NCBI GenBank assembly: GCA_029378245.1
Contig: JARKIF010000170.1
Coordinates: 1-64,000, forward strand
Direction of reading: 5' to 3'
DNA from: Roridomyces roridus
Taxonomy: Eukaryota > Basidiomycota > Agaricomycetes > Agaricales > Mycenaceae
DNA length: 64,000 nucleotides
The notes under the pieces are model-generated. The model was not told where the DNA came from. It did not search any database and was given only the letters and a program-made list of their open reading frames with translations. Position numbers and translations under genes: made by a program. Shown here one piece after another: positions 54,457 to 64,000 of this stretch (position 1 is the first letter of the stretch; every line of letters starts with the position of its first letter).

Positions 54457-57183
54457 ATGTCTTTCTTCGGTAGAAATCCGCCCCAGGGCCAGCCCGGGTC
54501 GTACAGCTCACTACCGAGTGGTCCACGCGGTGGGGCAAGACCACCACCTCCACCTCAATCCATGCAATACAACGCACCCCCGACGCAATACAACGATCCT
54601 CCAAGTGCCCCATTCGAGAAGCGTGGAGGGTACGACCGTCGACCTCCACCACCAAGCTCGGGGGGACAGTACGCGTCGTTCTAATCTGCATTCAATTCCT
54701 GATCGACTCTAGGTACAATGTCGAAGGCACCCCATCTAACCCTCTTGCATATACGAATCGCTTGGTAGTCCATCCTTCCGACTTCCAGCCAGGACAGCAC
54801 GTTCTTTGCAAAGGCCAATTTCCCGTAACTGTGGTGTGAGCAAATTCGTAATGTCTCCTCGGCACGCGTTGCTCATCGTTTGACAGTCATGATAACACAG
54901 GAAAGATACAACCGGGCTGCGTCGGTGCGAATGTGACGCAACGTCAATGGATTGGACTGGCTGTCGCGGGCGACAGCATTCCAGTCGATCCCTTCCCTTT
55001 CCAGCCCAATTACCTCCAATCCCTCGACCTTGAAGTCGGATTTCTACGGAAAACGGAGACGAAGGATGTCTTCTCTGCTGACGATCTGGCCCGAAACTTC
55101 CTCAAGGCGCTCAGTGGGACGGTCATCTCCGTCGGCCAGCTGTTGATTTTCGATTTCCACGGACAAACTATCAAGGGCATCGTTAAAGGCCTTTCTGTCC
55201 TTGAGCTTGCCGATCAGCAGCGCGGTGGGCGGGGACGGTCGGACTTTGGTCCTGATCCCCGTAGCTACGGCGTTCCAATGGACAAGACTGACATGACCGT
55301 TATGAAATCCGCGGAGGCCAACGGGATTAACATCAAATCCAGCGCGAAAAAGTGAGCATGGCTTATTCCTGCGTTACTTTTCTAAACTATGACAGGGCCC
55401 CTCCAAATGCAATCTTGGCGCCCAACTTCAAATTCGAGGATATGGGCATCGGAGGTCTCGACGCGGAATTCAATGACATCTTCCGTCGTGCCTTTGCCTC
55501 GCGTGTATTCCCTCCCGGGCTCGTCGACAAGCTCGGTATAGAGCACGTCAAAGGTCTACTCCTCCATGGACCTCCTGGAACCGGAAAAACTTTGATCGCT
55601 CGTCAAATTGGCAAGATGCTCAAGGCTCGCGAGCCCAAGATCGTCAACGGTCCTGAGATTCTGAGCAAATACGTCGGTGCTTCGGAAGAAAACATTCGGA
55701 AATTGTTTATAGACGCTGAAAAAGAGGTTTGTGCCCATTTGGCATGTCCGTGTATCGACTGACGGTAGTCCTAGTATAAAGAAAAGGGAGACGAGAGCGA
55801 GCTGCATATCATCATTTTCGACGAGTTGGATGCTATCTTCAAGCAGCGTGGCTCGACGAACAATGGCACTGGAGTTGGCGACAGCGTCGTTAACCAGATC
55901 CTTTCCAAGATGGACGGTGTCGACTCGCTCAACAATATCCTCATCATCGGAATGACCAACCGTATTGACATGATCGACGAGGCTCTGTTGCGTCCTGGTC
56001 GTTTGGAGGTGCACATGGAGATCTCGCTGCCCGACGAGAAGGGTCGGTTCCAGATCCTCAACATCCATACCGCCAAGATGCGGACGAACCGAGTCATGGA
56101 CCCCGACGTCGACCTCGAAGAGCTCGCGGCTTTGACCAAGAACTTTTCTGGAGCAGAGATCAATGGTCTCATCAAGAGCGCGACCAGTTTTGCGTTCAAC
56201 CGGCACGTTAAGGTGGGCACGATGGCTGGGATCAGCGACGACGTGGAGAACCTGCGGGTGAACCGCGGTGACTTTCTGCATGCTCTGGACGAGGTTCATC
56301 CCGCGTTTGGTGTGTCCGAGGAAGAGCTGCAGTCTGTCATTCAAAATGGCATCATCCGATACGACACTGTCGTTGACGAGATTCTGCGGTCCGGAAGTCT
56401 CATCGTCGAGCAAGTGCGGACGTCGACGCGGGCGCCGGTGGTCAATGTCCTCCTGTATGGCCCGCCGGGCTCGGGGAAGACGGCGATGGCGGCGGCGATT
56501 GCCCAGGCTTCGCAGTTCCCTTTCATCAAGCTAATCACGCCGGACAGTATGGTCGGCATGGGCGAGAGTCAGAAGGTTTCGGCGATTGCCAAGATCTTTG
56601 CGGACAGCTATAAGAGTCCGCTCAGTGTCGTTGTTGTTGACAATATTGAGCGGTTGATTGGTTTGTGGTCGTTTTTGCATTCATCTGCGGTACTGACTGG
56701 TGTGCTCAGAGTACTCTCACGTCGGTCCCCGGTACTCGAACGCAATCCTGCAGGCGCTCTTGGTCCTCATTAACAAACGACCGCCCAAGGTCTGTCTATA
56801 TGGTATCTCTATAAGTCATTCTGATGAGCCTTTAGAACCATCGTCTGCTTATTATCGCAACAACATCGGACCGACATAATCTAAACGAACTCGGGTTCGT
56901 GGAGTTCAATTCCGCCATGCGCGTCCCGCCCATCACCTCTCTTGCCGCGCTCGAATACGTTATGCGAGAAGTAGAGCTCTTCCCTGACGAGGCGGAGCAC
57001 CGCGATGCCATGAGCATGTTGCGCGATGCTGGGTTTGACAAGTCGTCGCGCGGCGATGATATGAATAATTCGAGGTTGCAGATTGGGGTCAAGAAGTTGT
57101 TGAGCATTATTGAAATGTCGAGGCAGGAGCCGGACACTGTTGCTGAGCGGTTGACTACTGCGCTCATGGAGCTGGATCTTTAG
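54457..57183 (+). CDS. SEC18: Vesicular-fusion ATPase NSF/Sec18
   Basis: Start [12 protein letters not shown], then a Pro/Tyr-rich N-terminal extension, the NSF N-domain, and two AAA+ modules. D1: GPPGTGKT Walker A, IIIFDELD Walker B, second-region-of-homology [20 protein letters not shown]2: GPPGSGKT Walker A and VVVVDNIE, ending [11 protein letters not shown]. It disassembles cis-SNARE complexes after membrane fusion, with alpha-SNAP (Sec17), as a hexamer on cytosolic membranes. Seven or so introns; the first is only 35 nt (54696-54711 region) and the second uses a GAAAG-type acceptor, both chosen because they keep frame. Length and domain order match the family. Convergent with DIB1 110 bp away. 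Confidence 0.95.
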
Positions 57184-57293
57184 ATTTCTTGGATGGACTG
57201 TAATGTACTAATTTCTTGTAAAACCGCAACGGGACCCAGAAAAAATTGTAGATTGAGTCGGTGCTAAGAGTACACAAATAGGAAGAATACAGC

Positions 57294-57961
57294 TAGTATC
57301 GGTAGCGCGTGGAGTAGTCTGCGGAAGGTGGTCAGTATGTAGGATCGGACAAGAAATGGCAGACCTTTCGGAGAGACGACTAGACCGCGTCCCTTTGACG
57401 CGCCACGATAAACAGTCTCGATGATGTCGATCATCTCCTGCTTGTTATCCATGGCCCAATTTCTAAGGAAGGCGTCAGTCTAGTCCATGTCTGATGATAT
57501 TTCGCGCACATCTTGTTGTTGTTACCCGTCCCCAAGTCAATCATTATATGCTTGTTGCTGGTTGGAGGTTTGAGTACCACCGTGGAGATAAACGCTGTAT
57601 CTTACCGGTAGAAGAACATGACTGTGCAGGGATCGTACAATTCATACATCTGCAGCGTGGTGAGCCATGCAAATGGATGAAAAGGCAGCTGGCTGACCTT
57701 GTTAAAATCCGGGACTTCGGTGATATCGACGATGTAGGTGACAGCAAAGTTCTGCACTTTCTCAGAGACGGCGTACAGTGTTTCGTCCATGGTCATGCAT
57801 TGGCTGTCCCAATCGTGCCCGAATCTACGAGTAAAATTGAGTCCTCTTGCGACCTCTGTAGAGCTGATATTGAACCGGATGACGACGACTCGGTCTTCTT
57901 CTGACTTGATGGCCTCATCGACATGCCAGCCCGAAGGTAAATGGGGTAGAAAGTAGGACAT
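57294..57961 (-). CDS. DIB1: U5 snRNP thioredoxin-like protein Dib1/Dim1
   Basis: Start ATG 57961-57959 (MSYFLPHLPSGWHVDEAI), stop 57296-57294. Six exons join to the near-invariant ~142-residue protein: VVVIRFGHDWDSQCMTMDE, VDITEVPDFNKMYELYDPC, TVMFFYRNKHIMID, LGTGNNNKINWA, and GRGLVVSPKDYSTRYRY. It is a thioredoxin-fold component of U5 snRNP and the tri-snRNP that must leave before spliceosome activation; nuclear and normally essential. A small exon (CATATAATGATTGAC region) sits between two introns. One of the clearest genes in the window. Confidence 0.96.
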
Positions 57962-58063
57962 TGTCTCGACGTAGGTTCAGAAGCAAGAGGCCGGTGGCGG
58001 TGTCGCACACACAAACGACAACACATTTCCTCTTCCTTCGCCATCATCATCTTTTGGCCGGCC
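57962..58063. promoter_or_regulatory. Short divergent promoter, DIB1 / nucleoporin candidate
   Basis: 102 bp between two opposite starts. No distinct box recognised. Confidence 0.55.
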
Positions 58064-61000
58064 ATGGACTACGAGTCGTCCGACATACTCGGTTCCAGCT
58101 CGCTGCCCGTCCGCGACCCTGGCTCGCCAAAGTGGTCTGGATTCTCCAAAACGGCCTTTTTCCTGGCTTTAATCCTCGCTGTGTACGTGGGTGGTGTGCG
58201 CGCATGGAATGCTCTCTTGAAATGGCGCGAGAAGGCCTACCGACTGTGAGTGCCCATTGCCTATGGATTTCCGTCTCTGACGCGTCTACAGTTCGATGCG
58301 GAGGAGACACGGCATACCGGACCACGACCATCGTCCTTTCAATGTGGCTTATGCTGCGGTGCTCAGAGCCCGTCGTGAGGAAGACGTCGCCAATAACAGG
58401 GTGCACAGGGTTGACGTCGACGAGCTGTATGCTCAGGCCGATCGACAGGTAGCACCCGTTGAGTCAAACCTTCGGCAGCGAAATAGTGCGTTCCCTTTCC
58501 GAGACTACTCCTCCTTTTCATCTAATCTTTGCCTTTGCAGACCAGTATCGCAACCCTGAGCCTATAAATGGTCTGCCCGGCAGGTTTAATCCTTTGGTTG
58601 CCGAGAGCAGCAGGTTCCCGGCCTCTAGTGGTCTTCCTCCGTGCGTCTCCGTCGACATTTCTGCGGTATCGTACTAACACTAGACAGGTCGTCATCCCAA
58701 AACATCAACTTCGCCGAACGGTACAACCCAAACCCTCCTCCTGCCCCCGCTGCTCCTGTAGTCCGTTTTGCCGATGAAATAGAAGACGCCGATCTCCCTA
58801 GGCGCAGCAGTATCCACAATCTGAATGCTAGCCCTCGGAAACATCAAAAACGTGCACTGGAAGAGTACGAAGTTCAATCGGACGTGCCTGAGAATCCCAA
58901 AAAGACACGCGTCGAGGGCGATGAATTCATTGATGGCGATGAGGATGCTCTTTGGGTGCGACAACAACGTGGGGAGAAGCGAGTCATGCGGGACGAGGAT
59001 CTCGATGAAGAGGAGGCCAGCCCACCCGATACCCACGTGCGTGGGAAACGGGCGCGCAAGGTCAGCCTCGAGCACCAGGATGTCTCTATGGGCAGCGACG
59101 ACAACGCGGACGATATGGACGTCGATGACGGGGACCAAGCACCTACCAACCGTGGCAAGAAACGTGACGCTGGGTCGACATTCGAGGGCGAGGAGGATGA
59201 GAGCGATAATGACCAAGCGCAGAAGACGAAGCGGAAACGGAGGACGAGAAAGTCGGACGCTGCTACCACGAAACTACCTTCGCGCGGTCAGAAACGGGAC
59301 CGAGACGGGGATGAGGAGGGTAGCGATGTCGAGGCCCCTGCCGCTGGCACGTCCACACCCGTCTCACGGAAGACCAAGAAGAGGGGGAAGAAGAACAAAG
59401 AGGGGTTGGAAGACGACGAGGGCGTGGAGGGTTCCGCTGCCAAGGGTAAAGGCCGGGCAATTGGCGACGAATGGGAGAGCAACGGGGTCCATTACAAGAT
59501 TGGGCCGAACGGACAACGGCTGAGACAAGCGCTGGTGAAGAAGGCCGCTCGGAGATTTATAATGGTGAGTCGATCCTCCAATCGAGCCGCGGATTTAATG
59601 AACCGTGATGGATATAGCCCGTAGACTCGCAGCATCCCGATAAGAATGCCAATCTGGAGGTCTGCATAGAGATATGGTTAACGGAAGAAGAATACAACGA
59701 CTTCAAGTCTCGACACCTTTTGGCTTGGCAAGATTCTCCAAAAGGGACCCAAGAACCTGAGAGCTTGCCCTCTACTCCCGCCGTGCCAGAGCCTGTATGT
59801 GACGTTTCTAATCTAGTCGGCATGCCACTGACCCTTTCTCTAGCCTTCCACTCCGACACCTAACCCGGCCGCGAAAGGGAAGAATCTGCTCTGGGATTCG
59901 CCAGCGTCACCTTTCCCCGTGTTTGCTCCCAGCCCAGCCGAGAAGGAGCAGCGCCGTCCCAGATTCCGCCAGTCTATCGCCGCTGATCTTGGAGGAGCGC
60001 GGGTGAATCCTTTCGAGAAGGCTAATGCTCTGCATGTCGGTGCGGAGGTTGCGAGGAATGGCATACGGGGGAATGCTAGACGGGTGGTTGCTGCACGGGA
60101 GACTGGTGCTGGTGCTGGTTTGCCAGGTCTCGCTGACAGCACGAATAATGGCGGTGCCCAGACGCCGTTGGCGCGGAGGACGTTTTCCAAGTGGGAGAAG
60201 CAGGATTTGGAGGCCAAGGCGATGATGAAGATGCGTGAGGCTACTCAGGCGAAAGTAAAGGAGAGGGAACTCAGAGAACAGTTGGAGAAGCAGAAGGCTG
60301 CTGCTGCCGCCCTCCCTGCGATCACGCTTTCCAAGCCTTCCGCTGAGCCAGCCAAGCCGCCGGCCATCTCACTCACTGCGCCGACTCCCACTCCGAGTGC
60401 GGGGCCGCCAGCTACACAACCTTCCGGGTTCAGTTTTGCGCCGTCTGCCGCTCCTGCCAAACCATCCGAGCCACCGGCCGTAGCAAACAAGCCGGCCCCT
60501 CCGAATTTCTTCGCACCGCCTGCTTCCACTACGCCTGCCACTTCCGCACCTGTCGTTGCTGCTGGCTCGGGCGCCATCCCCAATCCGTTTGCCAAGCCAG
60601 CCGCAGCGGCGCCTCCTACTCTTGCCCCTCCCGCTTCAACTCCAGCCTCTGGCACGACTACGCCCAACCCGACGTTTTCGTTTGCCCCAACGCAGGCCAA
60701 GGTTTCCAATCCTGCTCCGGCACCTGCACATGCACCACCTACCTTTTCATTTGCGCAGCCAGCCCAAAAGGAGAACCCACCACCGGAGAAGAGTGGAAAT
60801 GCTGCTCCAGCAGGCGGGTCTCTTCTTTCTCGCATGGGCGCGCCTGCCAAGCCCGCCGAATCCTCGTCTTCTGCGGCACCTCCACCCTTGTTTTCGTTCA
60901 AGCCAACGGGTGCGGCACAACCGCCCAAGCCTGTTTCTTCCAACCCAACTGGAGACCCCGCAGCCAAATCGGCATTTGGGATGCCACCGCCTGCCCCCAA

Positions 61001-61958
61001 ACCGGCAGAGACGGCATCGGAGAAGCCGCCCACGTTTTCGTTCAAGCCCACGACTGCTGATCCTCAAGCGTCGAAACCCCCGCTCTTCTCGTTCAACAAA
61101 CCTGAGCAACCGAAACAAGACTCACCGGCAGCTGTTGCTACGACGGCACCCAATTTCGGTTTCGGGTTTGGTGGTGGTGGTGCTAAGCCTGCTGCCCCTG
61201 CTGCCGCTGCTGCCACGCCTTCGTCGCTGACGGGTGCTCTTGGGCCTTCAGATCCCAAGCCTGCTGCTGCGGCTACTCCGGGGGCACCAATGTTTTCATT
61301 CAAGCCGGCCGAAAAGCCTGCCAATACAACGGCACCGGTTGCGACGACCACGTCTGCTTTTGGTGGATTTGGAACGGGAACGAGTGCATTTGGGGCAACT
61401 CCTGCTGAGGGTGAACAGAAGAAGAGCGTGTTTGCATTTGGTGGAGCTGCTGCTGGTCCCTCTCCGTTTGGGGCGACCAACACGGCATCTGCGTTTGGTG
61501 GAGGGGCTTTTGGATCGAAACCTGCTGAGGAGGCGGCCAAGGCTACTCCGCCGACGACGACGACGACTACTCCGGCGTCCACCCCTGCGTCGGGTGCTCC
61601 TGCGTTCAGCTTTGGCTTTGGAGGGAACAACACTCAGACCGCCTCGACGACTCCTGTTGGTACTCCTGATGCTTCAAATAATCCCTTTGCCTCCAAACCG
61701 TCCGCGTTCGGGGGGCCTTCCTTGTTTGGGAAGCCTGCTGCAGAGGCCACGACCACACCGCAGGGATCTCCGTTCGGTGGTTCCGCTTTCAAGCCCTCGG
61801 CATTTGGTGCGGCAGCGTCGCCGTCGCCTTTTGGAGCTGCGAAACCTGATGCTGCAGCAACCGCATCACCGTTTGGTGCACTTCCTGCTACTTCGACTTC
61901 GATATTTGGAAACGCTGCGGCGCAAGGCCCCAGTGCGTTTGGTTTTGGTCAAAAATGA
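58064..61958 (+). CDS. FG-repeat nucleoporin candidate with N-terminal transmembrane segment
   Basis: Six exons (58064-58245, 58292-58485, 58541-58640, 58688-59564, 59618-59794, 59844-61958) join to 1214 residues with every phase consistent. Residues 1-60 hold one hydrophobic segment (AFFLALILAVYVGGV) after an acidic N-terminus, followed by Arg-rich sequence. Residues ~200-450 are highly charged with basic KRKRR and acidic DDMDVDDGD tracts (NLS-like). Then comes a helical AKAMMKMREATQAKVKEREL coil. The C-terminal ~550 residues are disordered, with FSF, FGFG, AFG and SPFG repeats. FG repeats form the permeability barrier of the nuclear pore and bind karyopherins. The single membrane span plus FG tail recalls animal POM121 in plan, though no sequence similarity is claimed. 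A Nup1/Nup60-like nuclear-basket role is the alternative. Confidence 0.82.
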
Positions 61959-62083
61959 GTACGCTAGTAGAACATTTTAGTTATTTCCTGCCATCTGTAC
62001 GATTTTGTAGTAGCTGCAAACATTTCCTTGCTTGTTTCGATCGCCCCTAACAGCCGAAATCAACACGTCTTGTATCTCCCCAC

Positions 62084-64000
62084 ATGCTCGCTGCACATTC
62101 TATGACCCCGCGGCCTCGCCCGCCAGCACAAGTTCGACGCTCTAATACCTCACGTTCTTTACCAGCCGTCGCCGCGTCGCCGCCTCCTCCATATGCTTAC
62201 GAGTCCGAGCACGACGCGGACCATAAATCACCATTCCCGACATACCTTGGCTCGCCGTTACCTGCGACGTTGCAGAGGTTACATAGCCAACCTGGATCTC
62301 CTGCAGACGACCGCGATTGGCTGAACGAAAAGTCGCGCGAGGAGCTTGCTGAGTTGTTACTCAAGGCGGGCGATCTCATCAAGGAGCGGGAGACAGGTCA
62401 GTTTACATAGCTACATACAATAGAATTGCATTGAGATTGACCAATGCATTAGAACTCGACGTTACTTCTGCTGTGTGCAAGAGTCTGCATGAAAGTAATG
62501 TTACGCTCAAGACCAAGCACGATGCTCTGGTCTCTCGTATTCCCCCGACGCCGCTTCCCTCCCCGCCGATTTCCAATGCCTCGTTGGACGACTCTCCTGG
62601 TTCCAATAATAATAATAAAGCGAGTCCCGACTCGAGCTTTGACTCGGATACAGATACGTCTCCGCGGGTGTACCTCAAACGCCATTCTCGCAGAATATCC
62701 GTCTCGCCTGCGGATATATCCCTCCTTTCCGACCAAAACGCGGAACTGCTGCTGAAACTCGAGACTCTCGAGGCGGAGGCGCAGAGTGCGGACCGTAATG
62801 GGCGAAGGGCGTTTGAAGCAGCTTGAGAAGGAGATTCTGCTGCTCCGGGAAGAGTTGGAGAAGACGCAGGCGCAGAGTGAGCAGTTGCAGCAGAAGACGG
62901 CGGCGCAGGTGGAACCCGAGAAGATTGTCGAGGAGATGTGGAGGAAGAAGAAGGAGCGCGAGGCCAAGTTTAGGGCGATGCGGAATCAAAACTCTTCTTC
63001 TGTCAAGGACGATATTCTCGACTTTGCGCCTCCGGGGTGGTTTTCCAAAGCCTCGTTGACGCCCTCGTCCAGCACCGAGGAGTTTACAGCGTCGCCGTCG
63101 TATCAGCAGTTTTCGGCCGAGATTGCTGCAGACGCGTCGTATGGACAGGAGCCCGCGTTTGAGCATCCAAGTCAACATGCGCTTGTTTCTCAGCTGCTGT
63201 CGAAAATCCAGGAACTCGAAGAGACCAATGCGCGGATTATTCAGCAGCAGTCAGAGACGACGGACAAGCTGCATGCCGTTCAACGCGAGACGGAGAGCAT
63301 CAGCAAGGTGTATGAATATTTCAGTGCGGAGAATGGGATGGAGTGGGAGGTTGTCGGGGAAGATGGATTCAAGTCGCCGATGGAGGGAACCATTCGCTTC
63401 AAGAGTTTCCGGCGGACACTTGAATCTCAGGGTGACGACGCCTTTTCCAGTCTGGCCTTGCCTCGCAGCAAAGGGCGAAGATCTGTTCTGGATATCTTTA
63501 GTCCCTCAGAAAACGAGGCTGGACCGTCGACCCTTACGATTCCTTCGTCTCGCAACAACAGCACGCTGTCGTTTACGACCGAGTGTCTCCCCTTCGATTC
63601 GACACATCTCATTCGCCTTTCACTGGGCCGACTCTGCAGTCTGAGCTCGGGGACGATTTCAACAACGATATGGACAATCCGTTCTCTAGGCGGGGTAGTC
63701 TATATGATCTTTCATTTTCTCTTTCGCCTTCTCCACTTCCTGGCGGGCGGCCCCTTCCGGAGAACGAGTCGAGCACGCCCAACGCCCTACAGCTGATGGT
63801 GGAACCTCCCACTCCTTTGCAGGCGACGACACGGATTCGGGTTCGTTACGGAGTAAATCCTCTGCTCGGTTCCAGCGTATGTCGCAAACGCTCTCGCGGC
63901 GGACGAGTCGTTGGATGATTGAGCGTTTCCCGAATTTGGAAGTTCCGGACCATGATGAGCACGTTCTGGACGAGTCGACTCCGAAACGGCACTCGATTTC
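62084..64000 (+). CDS. Hypothetical coiled-coil protein, partial, with apparent frameshifts
   Basis: Start MLAAHSMTPRPRPP. A Pro-rich N-terminus, DWLNEKSREELAELLLKAGD, an intron (about 62397-62450) joining to LDVTSAVCKSLHESN, then coiled coils (LLKLETLEAEAQ, LEKEILLLREELEKTQAQSE, LLSKIQELEETNARI). Later come YEYFSAENGMEWEVVGEDGF and Ser-rich parts, and the gene continues beyond the window (DEHVLDESTPKRHSI). The frame breaks near 62811 (an extra T in GCGTTTGAAG), near 63570 and near 63820. Each break leaves good protein sequence on both sides, so either sequencing indels or a young pseudogene. I do not recognise the family; cytoskeletal or trafficking scaffolds have this look. Confidence 0.65.

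Noticed and set aside
55556..56413. Minus-strand ORF of 285 codons
   Set aside because: Antisense to the SEC18 AAA+ domains.
60245..61633. Long minus-strand ORFs of 268 and 189 codons
   Set aside because: They are antisense to the FG-repeat domain of the nucleoporin candidate; Gly/Ala-rich composition mirrors the Pro/Ala/Phe-rich sense strand.
62310..62345. Short match to the GAACGAAAAGTCGC motif shared by MET1 and the F6 relic
   Set aside because: Only about 14 bases match and the flanks do not; chance similarity.

Overview
This window looks like nuclear DNA of a filamentous basidiomycete, most likely an Agaricomycete. Genes carry many introns of about 35-60 nt with CTAAC-type branch sites. 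The gene content fits (F-box-like families, multi-copy P450s, a trichodiene-synthase-like terpene synthase, a monocarboxylate-type MFS transporter), and so does the abundance of small TIR elements. Genus and species cannot be fixed from the sequence.

Two compartments are visible. Positions 1 to about 48,200 are accessory: sparse genes, much duplicated and broken sequence, and several transposable elements. They hold an F-box-like family (intact copies at 5142-6664 and 8530-10048, a copy split by a hAT-like element at 29724-31843, and five broken or partial copies). They also hold three intact copies of one P450 (10200-12269, 23432-25498, 39019-41129) with two relics near 47.5-48 kb, a different P450 broken by frameshifts at the left edge, and a fourth intact P450 (42032-44034) next to a sesquiterpene-synthase-like gene (44552-45938). 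Other genes are an S9 peptidase, an epoxide-hydrolase-like protein, an MFS transporter with a damaged splice site, and several proteins I do not recognise. Mobile elements include a CACTA-like MITE (16763-17444), a 583-bp foldback element (22480-23062), a 2.4-kb element with 37-bp TIRs (26917-29360), a hAT-like MITE (29868-30443) and a LINE relic (about 46165-46790).

Positions 48,231-64,000 are compact housekeeping sequence: MET1 (siroheme synthesis), a bromodomain protein, a STIMATE-like membrane protein, SEC18/NSF, DIB1 (U5 snRNP), a 1214-residue transmembrane FG-repeat nucleoporin candidate, and a coiled-coil protein cut by the window end. Neighbouring genes are 90-160 bp apart, with two tight divergent promoters.

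The terpene synthase, four intact P450s, epoxide hydrolase and MFS transporter could form a dispersed terpenoid pathway; this is inference from proximity. The least expected structures are a hidden 11-nt first exon shared by the F-box family, usually followed by an intron with a GC donor; a MITE inserted at an F-box start codon; a CACTA-like MITE that supplies the C-terminus of a gene; a 64-bp piece of MET1 copied into an F-box relic; and the nucleoporin with an N-terminal membrane segment.
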